The translations under genes were made by a program, and so were the position numbers. From NCBI GenBank assembly GCA_958366985.1, contig CATXDC010000010.1:1-64000 (forward strand): DNA of 64,000 nt, read 5' to 3'. The notes beneath the pieces are model-generated. The model worked only from the letters and a program-made list of their open reading frames with translations. It was not told the origin of the DNA and did no database searches. Positions 16,061 through 25,333 of this stretch are shown here, piece by piece. Position 1 is the stretch's first letter. The number at the start of each line of letters is the position of its first letter. The stretch is from an uncultured Oscillospiraceae bacterium. Its GTDB lineage: Bacteria; Bacillota; Clostridia; Oscillospirales; Acutalibacteraceae.

Positions 16061-17598
16061 GCCGTTGCACCGTCCTTTCCTGCTTTCTTTTCTCCTGCCA
16101 TCATAAGTCCGATTTCTTCTTTTGTAACCTCATCGGATTTTACAATACCTGTAATTTCTCCGTGGCAGAGAACCATGATTCTGTCGCACAGTTCGAGAAG
16201 CACGTCCAGATCTTCGCCGATATAAAGCACTGCGACGCCTTTCTTTTTCTGCTCGTTGAGAAGATGATATATTGTGTAGGAGGAGTTGATATCAAGACCT
16301 CTTACGGGATAAGCCGTTATGAGAAGATTGGGGTTTGATTCAATTTCACGTCCCAGAAGAACCTTCTGAACGTTACCGCCGGAAAGACGTGAAACGGGAG
16401 TATTGACTCCGGGAGTGGCGATTTCAAGCTGGTCAATGAGCTTGAGAGCCAGTTCTCTTGAGGGCTTTTTATCGACAAAGGGAGATTTTGTATTCTTGTA
16501 GGTTTTAAGCATCATGTTTTCAGTCATACCCATGGATGCCACAAGACCCATTCCCAGTCTGTCCTCAGGGATAAAGCTCATGCTTATGCCCATTTTAATA
16601 ATTTCGGCAGGGGATTTTCCTATGATATTTTCTTTCTTATAGAGAACAGCTCCCTTGTCTGCCGGAATAAGACCTGCAATAGCTTCGCAGAGCTCTTTCT
16701 GTCCGCTGCCTGCGACACCGGCAACGCCTAGAATTTCTCCGCCGTTAAGGTTAAAGGAAACGTCATTAAGAGCATAGTAGCCCTCATCGTTTTTAACCAT
16801 AAGGTGATGAACTTCAAAGAGATTCTCTGTCTGCTCAACTTCGGGTCTGTCTATTTCGAGGCTTACCTTTCTGCCTACCATAAGCTCAGTAAGCTCCTGA
16901 ACATTGGTTTCAGCTGTGTTTACTGTTGCAACGCTCTTTCCTTTTCTCAGGATAGTTACACGGTCGCTTATAGCCATAACTTCGTTGAGTTTATGGGTGA
17001 TGATAATAACAGCGCATCCGTTTTCTTTCATGTTACGAAGAATCGCAAAAAGCTTGTCAGTTTCCTGAGGTGTAAGTACCGCAGTAGGCTCGTCGAGAAT
17101 GAGAATGTCTGCTCCTCTGTAAAGAACCTTTAAGATTTCAACAGTCTGCTTTTCACTGACGGACATGTTGTATGTCTTTTTGTCAGGGTCAATTTCAAGA
17201 CCGTATTTGCGGCTGATATCCTTGACTTTTTCGGAAAGCTTCTTTCCGCTGAGTCTTTTATCTGTCTTTGTACCTGCTACTATGTTATCTTTTGCACTGA
17301 ATACATCAACGAGCTTAAAGTGCTGATGTATCATACCTATTCCAAGGTTTTGTGAATCCTTGGGGGAGGTGATGCTTACTTCCTGACCCCTTACGAAAAT
17401 TGAACCTGAATCCGGATGATATATACCTGAAAGCATGTTCATGAGGGTAGTTTTACCGGAACCGTTTTCACCGAGGAGGGCAAGTATTTCTCCCGATTTG
17501 ACGGTAAGTTCGATATTGTCGTTTGCCACAACAGGGCCGAATGTTTTGGTAATTCCCTTGCATTCAATGGCATAGGGCACATTCTTTTTATCGTCCAA
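16057..17598 (-). CDS. BMP-type nucleoside/purine ABC importer, double ATPase subunit (NupO/YufO-like)
   Basis: The 513-residue protein has two ABC domains. The first has Walker A GENGSGKTTLM near residue 43, signature MSVSEKQTVEIL and Walker B ILILDEPTAVLT. The second has GVAGSGQKELCEAIAG, a degenerate Walker A as usual in this family, and signature LSGGNVQKVLLGREI near residue 400. It is a ribose/BMP-type ATPase. The start is TTG at 17598 with GGTGGG upstream. About 170 bases carrying two long hairpins separate it from the binding-protein gene. Confidence 0.9.
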   Translation of the reverse strand: MDDKKNVPYAIECKGITKTFGPVVANDNIELTVKSGEILALLGENGSGKTTLMNMLSGIYHPDSGSIFVRGQEVSITSPKDSQNLGIGMIHQHFKLVDVFSAKDNIVAGTKTDKRLSGKKLSEKVKDISRKYGLEIDPDKKTYNMSVSEKQTVEILKVLYRGADILILDEPTAVLTPQETDKLFAILRNMKENGCAVIIITHKLNEVMAISDRVTILRKGKSVATVNTAETNVQELTELMVGRKVSLEIDRPEVEQTENLFEVHHLMVKNDEGYYALNDVSFNLNGGEILGVAGVAGSGQKELCEAIAGLIPADKGAVLYKKENIIGKSPAEIIKMGISMSFIPEDRLGMGLVASMGMTENMMLKTYKNTKSPFVDKKPSRELALKLIDQLEIATPGVNTPVSRLSGGNVQKVLLGREIESNPNLLITAYPVRGLDINSSYTIYHLLNEQKKKGVAVLYIGEDLDVLLELCDRIMVLCHGEITGIVKSDEVTKEEIGLMMAGEKKAGKDGATA

Positions 17599-17634
17599 AC
17601 AAATCCCACCTTCTTGTATATGTTAATTAATTAT

Positions 17635-17741
17635 GCAGGCATTTAAAATTCCTAAATATTAAGAATTTTAAATGTTTGCACAAAATCTCTTATTTTTAAC
17701 TTACACAAGGCTTTCAGGCGATTGGACCCGAAAGCCTTGTG
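17635..17741 (-). other. Two intercistronic hairpins between bmp and the ABC ATPase gene
   Basis: The first transcribed is a perfect twelve-base stem (CACAAGGCTTTC / GAAAGCCTTGTG, 17704-17741). The second is a 17-base stem with two G-U pairs at 17635-17679 (core CATTTAAAATTC / GAATTTTAAATG). Neither has a clean T run. Such stems after the binding-protein gene often stabilise that part of the mRNA or give partial termination, so the binding protein outnumbers the membrane subunits. This role is inference. Confidence 0.6.
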
Positions 17742-17765
17742 GATTAGCTGTTAATTTAGCTTAGA

Positions 17766-18929
17766 TTATTTAACAACAACGTTGTCAACATACCAGTTGA
17801 TCTGGCCTGCGATGTAAGCGTCGTCAAGGCTTTCTCCAGCCTTAACTCTTACTGTGCCTTCGTTGTCCTTAATCTCGCCTGCGAATACCTTGAGCTCGCC
17901 GGAAAGGATCTTCTGAGTTGCTTCGTCAACCTTTTCCTGTGTACCCTCAGCGCAGAGATCTGTGAGCTCTGTGAGGCCGAGAAGACCTTCCTTCATGCCC
18001 TTGAAGTAGTTGTCAGCAGTCCATGTGCCGTCAATAGCAGCCTGAACAGCAGCTGTGTAGTAAACTCCCCAGTGCCATACAACAGATGTAAGAACAGCGT
18101 CCGGAACCTGCTTAGCCATATCTGAGTTGTAACCGATACCGTAAGCGCCTCTCTCCTGAGCGGCAACCATGGGCTGAGTTGTATCCTGATGCTGTGTGAT
18201 AACGTCGCATCCCTCGTCAAGAAGTGCAACAGCAGCAGCCTTTTCTTTCTGAAGGTCAAACCATGTGTTTGTAACCTTTACATAAACCTTTGCATCGGGG
18301 TTTACGCTCTTAACGCCAAGTGCGAAAGCGTCAATACCGCCTGTAACTTCGGGGTTGTTGTTATTCTGAGCGGCAACATAACCGATCTTATTGGACTTTG
18401 TCTTAAGTCCTGCTACGATACCTGCAAGGTAACGAGCCTGATAAATCTGTCCGAAGTAGTTGTTGAAGTTAGTGTCGTTTGACATATAACCGGAGCAGTG
18501 TGAGAAGATGATTTCGGGGTGAGCTGCTGCAGCCTCGTTAACCTTCTCCATGTATCCCCAGCTTGTTGCAAAGATGATGTTGCATCCTGCTTCAATAAGC
18601 TCGTTGAGAGCTGTCTCGATAGCTGTATCGTTTGTGTCTTCAATGTTGTTTTTGCGGATGATCTGGTCATCTCTGAGACCGATAGCTTTCTGCATCTCTA
18701 CAATACCGGTATCATGAGCATAGGAGTAACCTGCTCCGTCTGCGGGATCACCGATGTGGAGAACGCCGACTTTGATGTCGTCCTTAGCGATAGCGGGCAT
18801 AGGCTGCTTCTCGCCTGTTGATGTGCCGTCGCTTGAGGGAGTTGTATCAGTGTTTCCGCCGCAAGCTGCGAGAGCAAAAACAAGTACAAGAGCCATTACA
18901 AGAGCGACAATTTTCTTGAACTTAGACAT
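17766..18929 (-). CDS. BMP-family substrate-binding lipoprotein of a nucleoside/purine ABC importer
   Basis: The 387-residue protein begins MSKFKKIVALVMALVLVFALAAC split at the lipobox ALAAC, so Cys near residue 23 is lipidated. A Ser/Thr linker follows, then a BMP/Med domain with VGVLHIGDPADGAGYSYAHD near residue 50 and ELIEAGCNIIFATSWG near residue 105. The ATG at 18929 has GGAGG upstream; an in-frame codon ten residues earlier is less likely. It follows xpt by 58 bases, which suggests that the ligand is a purine nucleoside or base. Confidence 0.9.
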   Translation of the reverse strand: MSKFKKIVALVMALVLVFALAACGGNTDTTPSSDGTSTGEKQPMPAIAKDDIKVGVLHIGDPADGAGYSYAHDTGIVEMQKAIGLRDDQIIRKNNIEDTNDTAIETALNELIEAGCNIIFATSWGYMEKVNEAAAAHPEIIFSHCSGYMSNDTNFNNYFGQIYQARYLAGIVAGLKTKSNKIGYVAAQNNNNPEVTGGIDAFALGVKSVNPDAKVYVKVTNTWFDLQKEKAAAVALLDEGCDVITQHQDTTQPMVAAQERGAYGIGYNSDMAKQVPDAVLTSVVWHWGVYYTAAVQAAIDGTWTADNYFKGMKEGLLGLTELTDLCAEGTQEKVDEATQKILSGELKVFAGEIKDNEGTVRVKAGESLDDAYIAGQINWYVDNVVVK

Positions 18930-18987
18930 TTTTCTTACCTCCATATTTTGTTTATTCACAGGACTTCAAGTCCATTGAAAACATAAA

Positions 18988-19560
18988 TCAGCGGCGGAAA
19001 TGAACCTTTCCGTCCTTCATGGAATCCACAATAGCAAGGGATTCAACTTTAATACCGTTATCCCTGATCATTTTTCCGCCGGGCTGGAATCCTTTTTCGA
19101 TTGCAATACCGACTCCCGCAAGGGAAGCGCCTGCCTGATCGATAATATCCTTAAGACCCATTATTGCCTTGCCGTTAGCGAGAAAATCATCTATTACCAG
19201 TATGTTATCTTCGGGGTTAATATAATCCTGAGAAACGGTAATTGTGTAAGAAACACCTTTTGTAAAAGAAAAAACCTCAGATGTATAAACGTTGCTGCCA
19301 ACATTTTTATGGTTTCCTTTTTTAGCGAATACCACGGGGACTGAGAAATACTGAGCGGCAATACAGGCTATTCCGATGCCGGAAGCTTCGATTGTCAGAA
19401 TTTTTGTAATGCCCATATCTCCGAAGAGTCTGTAAAATTCTTTGCCCATATCATTGAGCAGATCAACGTCGATCTGATGGTTCAAAAACATATCAACTTT
19501 GAGAATATCGTCACCGATGACTGTGGCGTCACGGATAATTCGCTGTTCGAGAAGTTCCAA
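18988..19560 (-). CDS. xpt: Xanthine phosphoribosyltransferase
   Basis: The 190-residue enzyme salvages xanthine to XMP using PRPP. Recognisable parts are VDMFLNHQIDVDLL near residue 24, the ribose-phosphate-binding LVIDDFLANGKAIMGL near residue 123, and GVGIAIEKGFQPGG near residue 150. The start is TTG at 19560, supported by AAAGGT upstream and by agreement with the known Xpt N-terminus (MELLEQRI...). It leads the importer unit. I looked for a purine riboswitch upstream and do not see the conserved core, so control is probably by another mechanism. Confidence 0.93.
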   Translation of the reverse strand: MELLEQRIIRDATVIGDDILKVDMFLNHQIDVDLLNDMGKEFYRLFGDMGITKILTIEASGIGIACIAAQYFSVPVVFAKKGNHKNVGSNVYTSEVFSFTKGVSYTITVSQDYINPEDNILVIDDFLANGKAIMGLKDIIDQAGASLAGVGIAIEKGFQPGGKMIRDNGIKVESLAIVDSMKDGKVHFRR

Positions 19561-19621
19561 TATATCACGACCTTTAGCAATAAAATTATCAGCAGTATTT
19601 TTCCGCCGAAGTCATACAATA

Positions 19622-19650
19622 AGTATATTTGAAAATTAATACAAAATCAA
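19622..19650 (-). promoter_or_regulatory. Promoter of the xpt-importer unit
   Basis: On the minus strand TTGATT (19645-19650) and TATACT (19622-19627) are 17 bases apart, giving a leader of about 55 bases. Confidence 0.6.
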
Positions 19651-19799
19651 TACTGTATTCACGTTTTTTTAACATTATGCGACAATTCTGCATTTTTACC
19701 AAATGGATTTAAAAGTGATGAAAAAGAGTTTGTATTATGAATAAACAAAGCCTTTCGAGGTAAATTAAAATAGTAATTAAACATGAAAGGAGAATAAAA

Positions 19800-21053
19800 A
19801 TGTCAGCTTGTCTTATTATGCTTACAAATACATATCCCTTTAACGGCGGCGAATATTTCATTGAAAATGAGATTGATATTGTTAGCCGTCATTTTGATAA
19901 AATAATGATTTTTGCTCTTGACGCTGACAAAAATGCTCCTTTAACCAGAAGTATTCCGACAAATGCATCGGCAGTGATTACGGGAAAATATTCGAGGAAG
20001 CGTGAAAGGGCAGGGGACTTAATCGGTGCAGTGCTTGGTATGTCCTTTTTTGGAAAAAAGGATGGCGAAACGGATATCAGAAAAAAGCTTTTCCGTGAGT
20101 ATTTTTGTGCGAGAAGCGAGAGGCAGTTTAAGCAGGTGCTGGAAAACATATCCACCGAGGAGCTTAAAGAATACGATGAGGTCATAATTTACAGCTATTG
20201 GCTTTTTGTTCCGGCAAGTGTTGCGGTGAAGCTGAAAGAATATCTCCTTAAAATGGGAGTTAAGGTGAAAAAGGCAGTTTCAAGAGCTCATCGTTATGAT
20301 TTATATGAAGAGGAAAATTCTCTTAAATATCTGCCTGAGAGAGAATATCTTTTAAAAAACCTTGATGCAGTTTTCACCTGTTCAAGGGACGGAGAAAGAT
20401 ATCTTAAAGAAAAATATCCCCCTTTTGCGGAAAAAATATATTATTCCCCCTTGGGTACAAAAGATCACGGCGCAGTAAGTCACAATAAAGCCGATAAGTT
20501 TACAATAGTTACTTGTTCTTCATTAAATCCCGTCAAACGTGTATGGCGGGTAGCTGATGCGCTTTCCCTTTACAATGGAGAAAAAGAGATAAAATGGATT
20601 CATATAGGCGGTTCTGGGAAGAAGCTCCGAAAACTTGAAAAATATACGGAGAATAAGCTTTCGGGAAAAAATGTAGCCTTTGAATTTAAAGGTCAGATGA
20701 CTAATTATAAGGTAAATGATTTTTATCTCAGCAATCCGCCTGATTTGTTTTTGAACGTAAGCGAAAGTGAGGGAGTACCTGTTTCAATTATGGAAGCGGC
20801 ATCCTTAGGTATACCTGTTCTTGCTACTGATTGCGGAGGTACGGGAGAAGTAGTGGAAAATTCAGTTACGGGAAAGCTTATACCGAAAGATTTTTCCCAC
20901 AGTGAGCTGATAAGCGAAATTAAGAATTTCATGTTCCTTAAGGAAAATGAAATTAAGAGGATGTCCGAGGCGGGACGCAGTATGTGGGCGGAAAAATATA
21001 ATGCAGAAAAAAATTATTCGGATTTTGCTTTAAAGCTGCTTTCCGATATTTGA
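19800..21053 (+). CDS. Glycosyltransferase, GT4 type (exopolysaccharide cluster)
   Basis: The 417-residue protein has a GT-B architecture. The N-terminal half begins MSACLIMLTNTYPFNGGEYF. The nucleotide-sugar half contains SLNPVKRVWRVADAL near residue 242 and the retaining-enzyme signature SESEGVPVSIMEAASLGIPV near residue 322, with the second Glu being the usual catalytic/phosphate contact. AAAGGAG lies eight bases before ATG. It is followed at 46 bases by an O-antigen-ligase-like gene and then a Wzz/BY-kinase, so a role in surface polysaccharide building is likely. Sugar donor and acceptor are unknown. Confidence 0.87.
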   Translation: MSACLIMLTNTYPFNGGEYFIENEIDIVSRHFDKIMIFALDADKNAPLTRSIPTNASAVITGKYSRKRERAGDLIGAVLGMSFFGKKDGETDIRKKLFREYFCARSERQFKQVLENISTEELKEYDEVIIYSYWLFVPASVAVKLKEYLLKMGVKVKKAVSRAHRYDLYEEENSLKYLPEREYLLKNLDAVFTCSRDGERYLKEKYPPFAEKIYYSPLGTKDHGAVSHNKADKFTIVTCSSLNPVKRVWRVADALSLYNGEKEIKWIHIGGSGKKLRKLEKYTENKLSGKNVAFEFKGQMTNYKVNDFYLSNPPDLFLNVSESEGVPVSIMEAASLGIPVLATDCGGTGEVVENSVTGKLIPKDFSHSELISEIKNFMFLKENEIKRMSEAGRSMWAEKYNAEKNYSDFALKLLSDI

Positions 21054-21098
21054 TTTTAAGCTTACAAAGCAATCATTCTGAAAGGAACGGCAGCTGAA

Positions 21099-22328
21099 AT
21101 GAAAAACGGTATTATAAAAATAGACCGGGATATAAAGGAGCTTGTCTTTGAAACGGCATTTCTCCTTCATATGTGCGGATACGCCTTTTATACAATACCC
21201 GGCTGGGGAATAGGAATATATTATGTTTTTTATGTCTTTTTTCTGGGAGCGGGTACTTATTACTCTTTTTTAAAAATTCTCAGAACCCGTTCTTTAACGG
21301 TCAATTCCCTGACGGTATGGAATCTAATTTTTGTTATTGTGGCGGCTTTGTCGGTTCTTTGGGCTGTGTCTTTGGGAGACACCCTTGATATTGCATTCCG
21401 TCTTTTTCAAAATCTGATTACTGCATATCTGCTCACCGACTATGTTACAGACAGCGGCAAAATGCGGCGGATACTCAATCTTACGGTGTTTTCGGTAGTA
21501 TTTCTTGCAGTTACCATTTTGATTTTTACCCCCGTCTCTCAGTGGTTTGCCGGAGATATTGGAAACTTTTACTATAATCGCAATAGTACCTGCGGCATTG
21601 AAATAATCGGAGCAATTATCAGCCTTGTTTTAGCTTTCACGGGAGGAGAAAAAAGGTATTATCTTTACTATTTGTTTCTTTTCTTTATGGTGATACTTTC
21701 GAGCTCAAGGCGGGGAATAATAACCCTTGTGGCAGTATCTGTAATGGTTATTCTTATAAGTTCAGGGAGAAAGCATTTTACGAGGAATCTCCTCATCTGT
21801 CTTTTCGTACCTGTTGTGGTTATAGCCGCAATTAAAAGTATACCGTTTCTGTCAGATACAATAGGTCAGACCATGAATGATTTGATACAGTATTATTTTT
21901 CCGACAGCACTCCTGACGGAAGCGTAGCAAAGCGTGAGCTTTATGTGGCAAAGGGAATTGAAATATTTCTCACAAGACCTTTGACCGGATACGGCGGCGG
22001 AGCTTTCATAGAGCTTTTTTCCGAGGATTACGGAACATCCCATTATACCCACAACAATTTTGTAGAGCTTCTTGTAAGCTACGGAATAATCGGTTTTGCG
22101 GCATATTACTGGATTTATCCCGTAATTTTATTTAAATCAATTAAAGGATTATTCCATAAGAACGTTTATAAAATACTTTCCTTTACGCTTATAGTGGCAA
22201 TGCTCATTTCTCATGTGGGAACAGTAGCTTTTTATTCCAAAACTGATCATATTTATCTTACAATTGCGTGGCTTTTGCCGTGGTTTTCATATTTGCAAAA
22301 TAGTAAAGACCTTAAGAGAAGAAACTGA
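21099..22328 (+). CDS. O-antigen ligase / polysaccharide polymerase-like membrane protein
   Basis: The 409-residue protein has about ten to eleven hydrophobic segments with one long extracytoplasmic loop around residues 255-325. That loop contains GYGGGAFIELF and THNNFVELLVSYGIIG. The latter (H-N-x-x-x-E-x-x-x-x-x-G) is characteristic of Wzy/WaaL-type O-antigen ligase proteins. In Gram-positive bacteria such proteins polymerise or attach exopolysaccharide repeat units. AAAGGA precedes the ATG. It sits between a glycosyltransferase and a chain-length regulator, which fits polymerase function. Confidence 0.8.
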   Translation: MKNGIIKIDRDIKELVFETAFLLHMCGYAFYTIPGWGIGIYYVFYVFFLGAGTYYSFLKILRTRSLTVNSLTVWNLIFVIVAALSVLWAVSLGDTLDIAFRLFQNLITAYLLTDYVTDSGKMRRILNLTVFSVVFLAVTILIFTPVSQWFAGDIGNFYYNRNSTCGIEIIGAIISLVLAFTGGEKRYYLYYLFLFFMVILSSSRRGIITLVAVSVMVILISSGRKHFTRNLLICLFVPVVVIAAIKSIPFLSDTIGQTMNDLIQYYFSDSTPDGSVAKRELYVAKGIEIFLTRPLTGYGGGAFIELFSEDYGTSHYTHNNFVELLVSYGIIGFAAYYWIYPVILFKSIKGLFHKNVYKILSFTLIVAMLISHVGTVAFYSKTDHIYLTIAWLLPWFSYLQNSKDLKRRN

Positions 22329-22342
22329 AAGGGGAATTTTCC

Positions 22343-23761
22343 TTGGAAAATGAGGTTAAAACAGGAATAGAAATAAATATTTTCCGCTTTTTCAGATTAC
22401 TTGTGAAAAAGTGGTGGCTCCTTGTGGTATTGGCTGCGGGATTTGCGGCTGCGGGAGCCATAATCGGTGCTGTTTCATATAAGCCTGAGTATACTTCAAA
22501 GGTTGTCTTCATTTCCAGCAACAGAAATGAGGGAGAAATCACAGGCAGCGTTTCAAGCGGAGACGTTACGGCATCTTCTACACTTAATTCAACATTCAAA
22601 TACATTCTTACAAGCGATGAATTCCTTTCGGATGTAATAAGAAAATCTGGTGCAGTCTATTCTGTTAAGGAGCTGCGTTCAAATATTTCCATTGTAGTTC
22701 CTGCTGATACCCTTATACTGGAACTGAGCGTTACAACCGGATCGCCTCAGACATCATACAGCATTGCAAGGGCTGTTGAGACAAGCTATGCACCTTATGT
22801 TGAAAGTGTAAAGAATACAAATCTGGAAATTTTCAGCGGGGCTGCTGCCGCCTCCGTTCCCGACAGCAATTCGGATGTAGTCATACTCGGCATACTGGGC
22901 TTTTTTATAGGTCTTGCCGCCGCAGTGATAATAGTTGTTTTTTCCGATTTATCGAGAGTTACAATACGCTCACAGAGAGACATTCAGCAGGAACTTGGAC
23001 TTTCAGTTATCGGCAGGGTAGGGCATATCAAAAAGGATAAGCGAAAGGGCAAAAAGAAGAGCCTTCTCATAACCGATCTGTCAACTGGGTTCGGGTTCAT
23101 AGAATCATATAAGATAATAAGGACGAAAATAGAGATACTGGCAGGTAAAAAGGGATATAAAAGTATTATGATTACAAGCGCCAGTGAAAACGAAGGAAAG
23201 ACAACCGTGGCGGTAAATCTGGCTATAACCCTTGCACAAAACGGTAAAAAAGTGATCCTTGTTGACGGTGATTTGCGAAAGCCGGCAGTTGCAAAGGCAC
23301 TTAGCATCGGCACACCTGACAGCCGAAGTATTGCCGATATAATAAGGGGCAGAATATCTGCAAACGAGGCGGTAAGGTTCATTAAAAGATATGGCATTTA
23401 TGTTTTGGCGTCGGGAATAGCCGATGATAACGCATCGGAGCTTCTTTCAGGAAAGAGGGCGGAAGATCTTTTCAGAAGCCTTAAAGAAAGCTTTGACTAT
23501 GTAATTATAGATACAGCACCTGTAAATGTTGTAACTGACAGTATAATTGTCGCCAAATACTCCGACAGTGTGCTTTTGGTTGTCCGTGACGATGCAACGC
23601 CTGTTTCGCATATTCAGGATGCGGTTTCAGCAATTTCGGACAGCGGAACTCCGATTCTCGGAAGCATTTATAACAATGTGGAAAAAACTTCTTCATCTGC
23701 CGGTTACGGCGGATATTCAGGCTACGGTTATGGTAAAAAACAGGGCTATGGATATAATTAA
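22343..23761 (+). CDS. Fused polysaccharide co-polymerase (Wzz) / BY-type tyrosine kinase
   Basis: The 472-residue protein joins two units usually separate in Gram-positive bacteria (CpsC and CpsD). Residues 1-210 are a Wzz-type domain with membrane segments near 28-48 and 178-198. Residues 225-450 are the kinase, with Walker A SASENEGKTTVAVNLA near 274, Walker A' VILVDGDLRKP near 303 and Walker B YVIIDTAP near 388. The tail GYGGYSGYGYGKKQGYGYN holds a cluster of Tyr, the expected autophosphorylation sites. The start is TTG at 22343 with AAAGGGG upstream. It probably controls chain length and export for the polysaccharide made by the two genes before it. Confidence 0.9.
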   Translation: MENEVKTGIEINIFRFFRLLVKKWWLLVVLAAGFAAAGAIIGAVSYKPEYTSKVVFISSNRNEGEITGSVSSGDVTASSTLNSTFKYILTSDEFLSDVIRKSGAVYSVKELRSNISIVVPADTLILELSVTTGSPQTSYSIARAVETSYAPYVESVKNTNLEIFSGAAAASVPDSNSDVVILGILGFFIGLAAAVIIVVFSDLSRVTIRSQRDIQQELGLSVIGRVGHIKKDKRKGKKKSLLITDLSTGFGFIESYKIIRTKIEILAGKKGYKSIMITSASENEGKTTVAVNLAITLAQNGKKVILVDGDLRKPAVAKALSIGTPDSRSIADIIRGRISANEAVRFIKRYGIYVLASGIADDNASELLSGKRAEDLFRSLKESFDYVIIDTAPVNVVTDSIIVAKYSDSVLLVVRDDATPVSHIQDAVSAISDSGTPILGSIYNNVEKTSSSAGYGGYSGYGYGKKQGYGYN

Positions 23762-23777
23762 AGCAAAATAAAATCAA

Positions 23778-23806
23778 AAAGCGCAGAGTAAGCACTCTGC
23801 GCTTTT
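23778..23806. terminator. Bidirectional terminator
   Basis: AAAGCGCAGAGT and ACTCTGCGCTTT pair perfectly around AAGC, with T's on the plus side and A's on the other. It lies between the convergent kinase gene and the CmpB-like gene. Confidence 0.9.
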
Positions 23807-23818
23807 AAACTGTAAATA

Positions 23819-24646
23819 TCAATACATTTCGCTGTCGTCTTCAAAAATAAGATGCTTGATCTCGTCAATAAGACTGTTGATTTTATCAAGCTGTTTCTTT
23901 GATCCACTTTCGAGGTTCGGATAATTATCAACCATTCGGTTATGCTTATCATTTTTAGCGTGGTCACGTTTAAAGTAATTTGAAATTGAATTAAGGTTTT
24001 CCGTAACCTGATCGTTATACTCGGAAGTAAGCTGCTTGAGGCGTTCACGGCGTTTTGCAGCGTTTTCGGAGGATTCTTCATATTTTGCGGTGATTGCGTC
24101 CTTGAGCTTTTTAAGCTTATCCATCATTGCCTTGATATCCATAGCCTTGTGTACTGCATTTGCAAGGTCAAAGACAAAAATAACAAGGATAACCGCAAGA
24201 ATTATGTAAATGTACTTTGTTGGCATATCAGCAAAAATCTTTTCTCCGATGTTGGGGTGAACGAAATAGATGAAAAGAACCGATGCAATTCCCCAGTACA
24301 TGGAGTGACGGAAACATATGCGTCCCTGAATGTTGAGCCATTTGTTTGAGTAGTCCCACCAGCGGGCATGGAAAAGCTTTTCCATAATATAGCTTGTGGC
24401 AAATTCCACTATGTCGCATACCACAAGACCCACAATAAATACTAAAATGGGATATTCTTTAAGAGGTTCCAGAACAAGAGTCATAACAACGGCTCCCGTA
24501 CCGTAAATGGGACATATGGGACCTGTAAGGAAGCCTCTGTTAATTATTTTACCTGCTGCAATTGAGCAGTATATTGATTCTACAAGCCAGCCGAGGGCAC
24601 TGTAAAAGAAAAAGTAAATTGCAACCAAAGCGATTTTCTCAAGCAT
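23819..24646 (-). CDS. CmpB-like (PF06541-type) putative ABC-transporter membrane protein
   Basis: The 275-residue protein has about five to six hydrophobic segments in its first 160 residues. It shows the pattern SALGWLVESIYCSIAAGKIINRGFLTGPICPIYG (residues 16-49, read in parts) and RWWDYSNKWLNIQGRICFRHS. These are the hallmarks of the CmpB family, annotated as type IV ABC-transporter permeases but poorly characterised. The last 100 residues are charged and probably coiled-coil, facing the cytoplasm. GGAGGTATC precedes ATG at 24646. It follows an HD-domain gene by 14 bases and is likely co-transcribed with it. No ATPase is nearby. Confidence 0.75.
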   Translation of the reverse strand: MLEKIALVAIYFFFYSALGWLVESIYCSIAAGKIINRGFLTGPICPIYGTGAVVMTLVLEPLKEYPILVFIVGLVVCDIVEFATSYIMEKLFHARWWDYSNKWLNIQGRICFRHSMYWGIASVLFIYFVHPNIGEKIFADMPTKYIYIILAVILVIFVFDLANAVHKAMDIKAMMDKLKKLKDAITAKYEESSENAAKRRERLKQLTSEYNDQVTENLNSISNYFKRDHAKNDKHNRMVDNYPNLESGSKKQLDKINSLIDEIKHLIFEDDSEMY

Positions 24647-24660
24647 AATGATACCTCCTG

Positions 24661-25221
24661 TCAGGCTTTCGGACGTGTGGGAACTATTCCTGTTTCACGG
24701 TGAAAGCGCTGTGCCTGTTTTGGCACCATTGAAACAATAAGTTCTTTTGTCGCACAGTATTTATCGCACATGCTTACAACAAATGCTTCTTTCTTCATAG
24801 GCGGAGTAGGGGTGAGGGGCCACATATGGCGGCGGATAACTTCTCTTTCAAGATCATTGAGCTTATCCCCGCAGAGCGCTTCAGCATTTTTAAGAGCAAA
24901 GCCGGGATGACGGTAACCGTGAAGTCTGTGAGAAGCATCCTTTTCATGCCAGTCATAATAGAAAAGATCGTGGAGAACCGCTCCTCTTGTGGCGGAAACA
25001 AAATCCCAGCCCATTTTTTTACAGATAAGATAGCTTAAGTATGCAACGCTTGTTATGTGCTGAAGTCTGTTTATATCCAGATGCTGTTCGTAAAGGGCGA
25101 GTCCCTGAACTTCATCTGAAAAATAAATGTCATTTACACAGTCGAAAAATTCCTTTTCTGACTGAGGATTTATTTTATATGAGCGCATATATGCTCTGTC
25201 GAATTTTGATATTTTAATCAC
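24661..25221 (-). CDS. HD-domain phosphohydrolase
   Basis: The 186-residue protein has the metal-binding HD layout: H near residue 55 (LQHITSVAYLSY), the HD pair in AVLHDLFYYDWH near residue 85, a following H in the RLHGYRHPGF region, and D in SMCDKYCATKE near residue 150. It probably hydrolyses a phosphate ester or nucleotide; the substrate is unknown. The start is uncertain: GTG at 25221 gives the full length but has only AAGG very close by, and the next in-frame ATG is eleven codons in. It precedes the CmpB-like gene. Confidence 0.8.
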   Translation of the reverse strand: MIKISKFDRAYMRSYKINPQSEKEFFDCVNDIYFSDEVQGLALYEQHLDINRLQHITSVAYLSYLICKKMGWDFVSATRGAVLHDLFYYDWHEKDASHRLHGYRHPGFALKNAEALCGDKLNDLEREVIRRHMWPLTPTPPMKKEAFVVSMCDKYCATKELIVSMVPKQAQRFHRETGIVPTRPKA

Positions 25222-25333
25222 AACCTTAAAAATATTCTGAAAAGTTTGATTTCATAAAAAATGACATGCGAAAGCATATCCAATATATTATATCATCAAT
25301 GTTATATATATTACAATATAATAAATGGGCAAA

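Noticed and set aside
18189..18821. Cys-rich plus-strand ORFs antisense to the BMP lipoprotein
   Set aside because: They are shadows of a confidently identified gene in the opposite strand and lack initiation sites.
19561..19700. Purine riboswitch upstream of xpt
   Set aside because: The conserved three-way-junction core and loop sequences are not visible; only a promoter and a short leader are seen.
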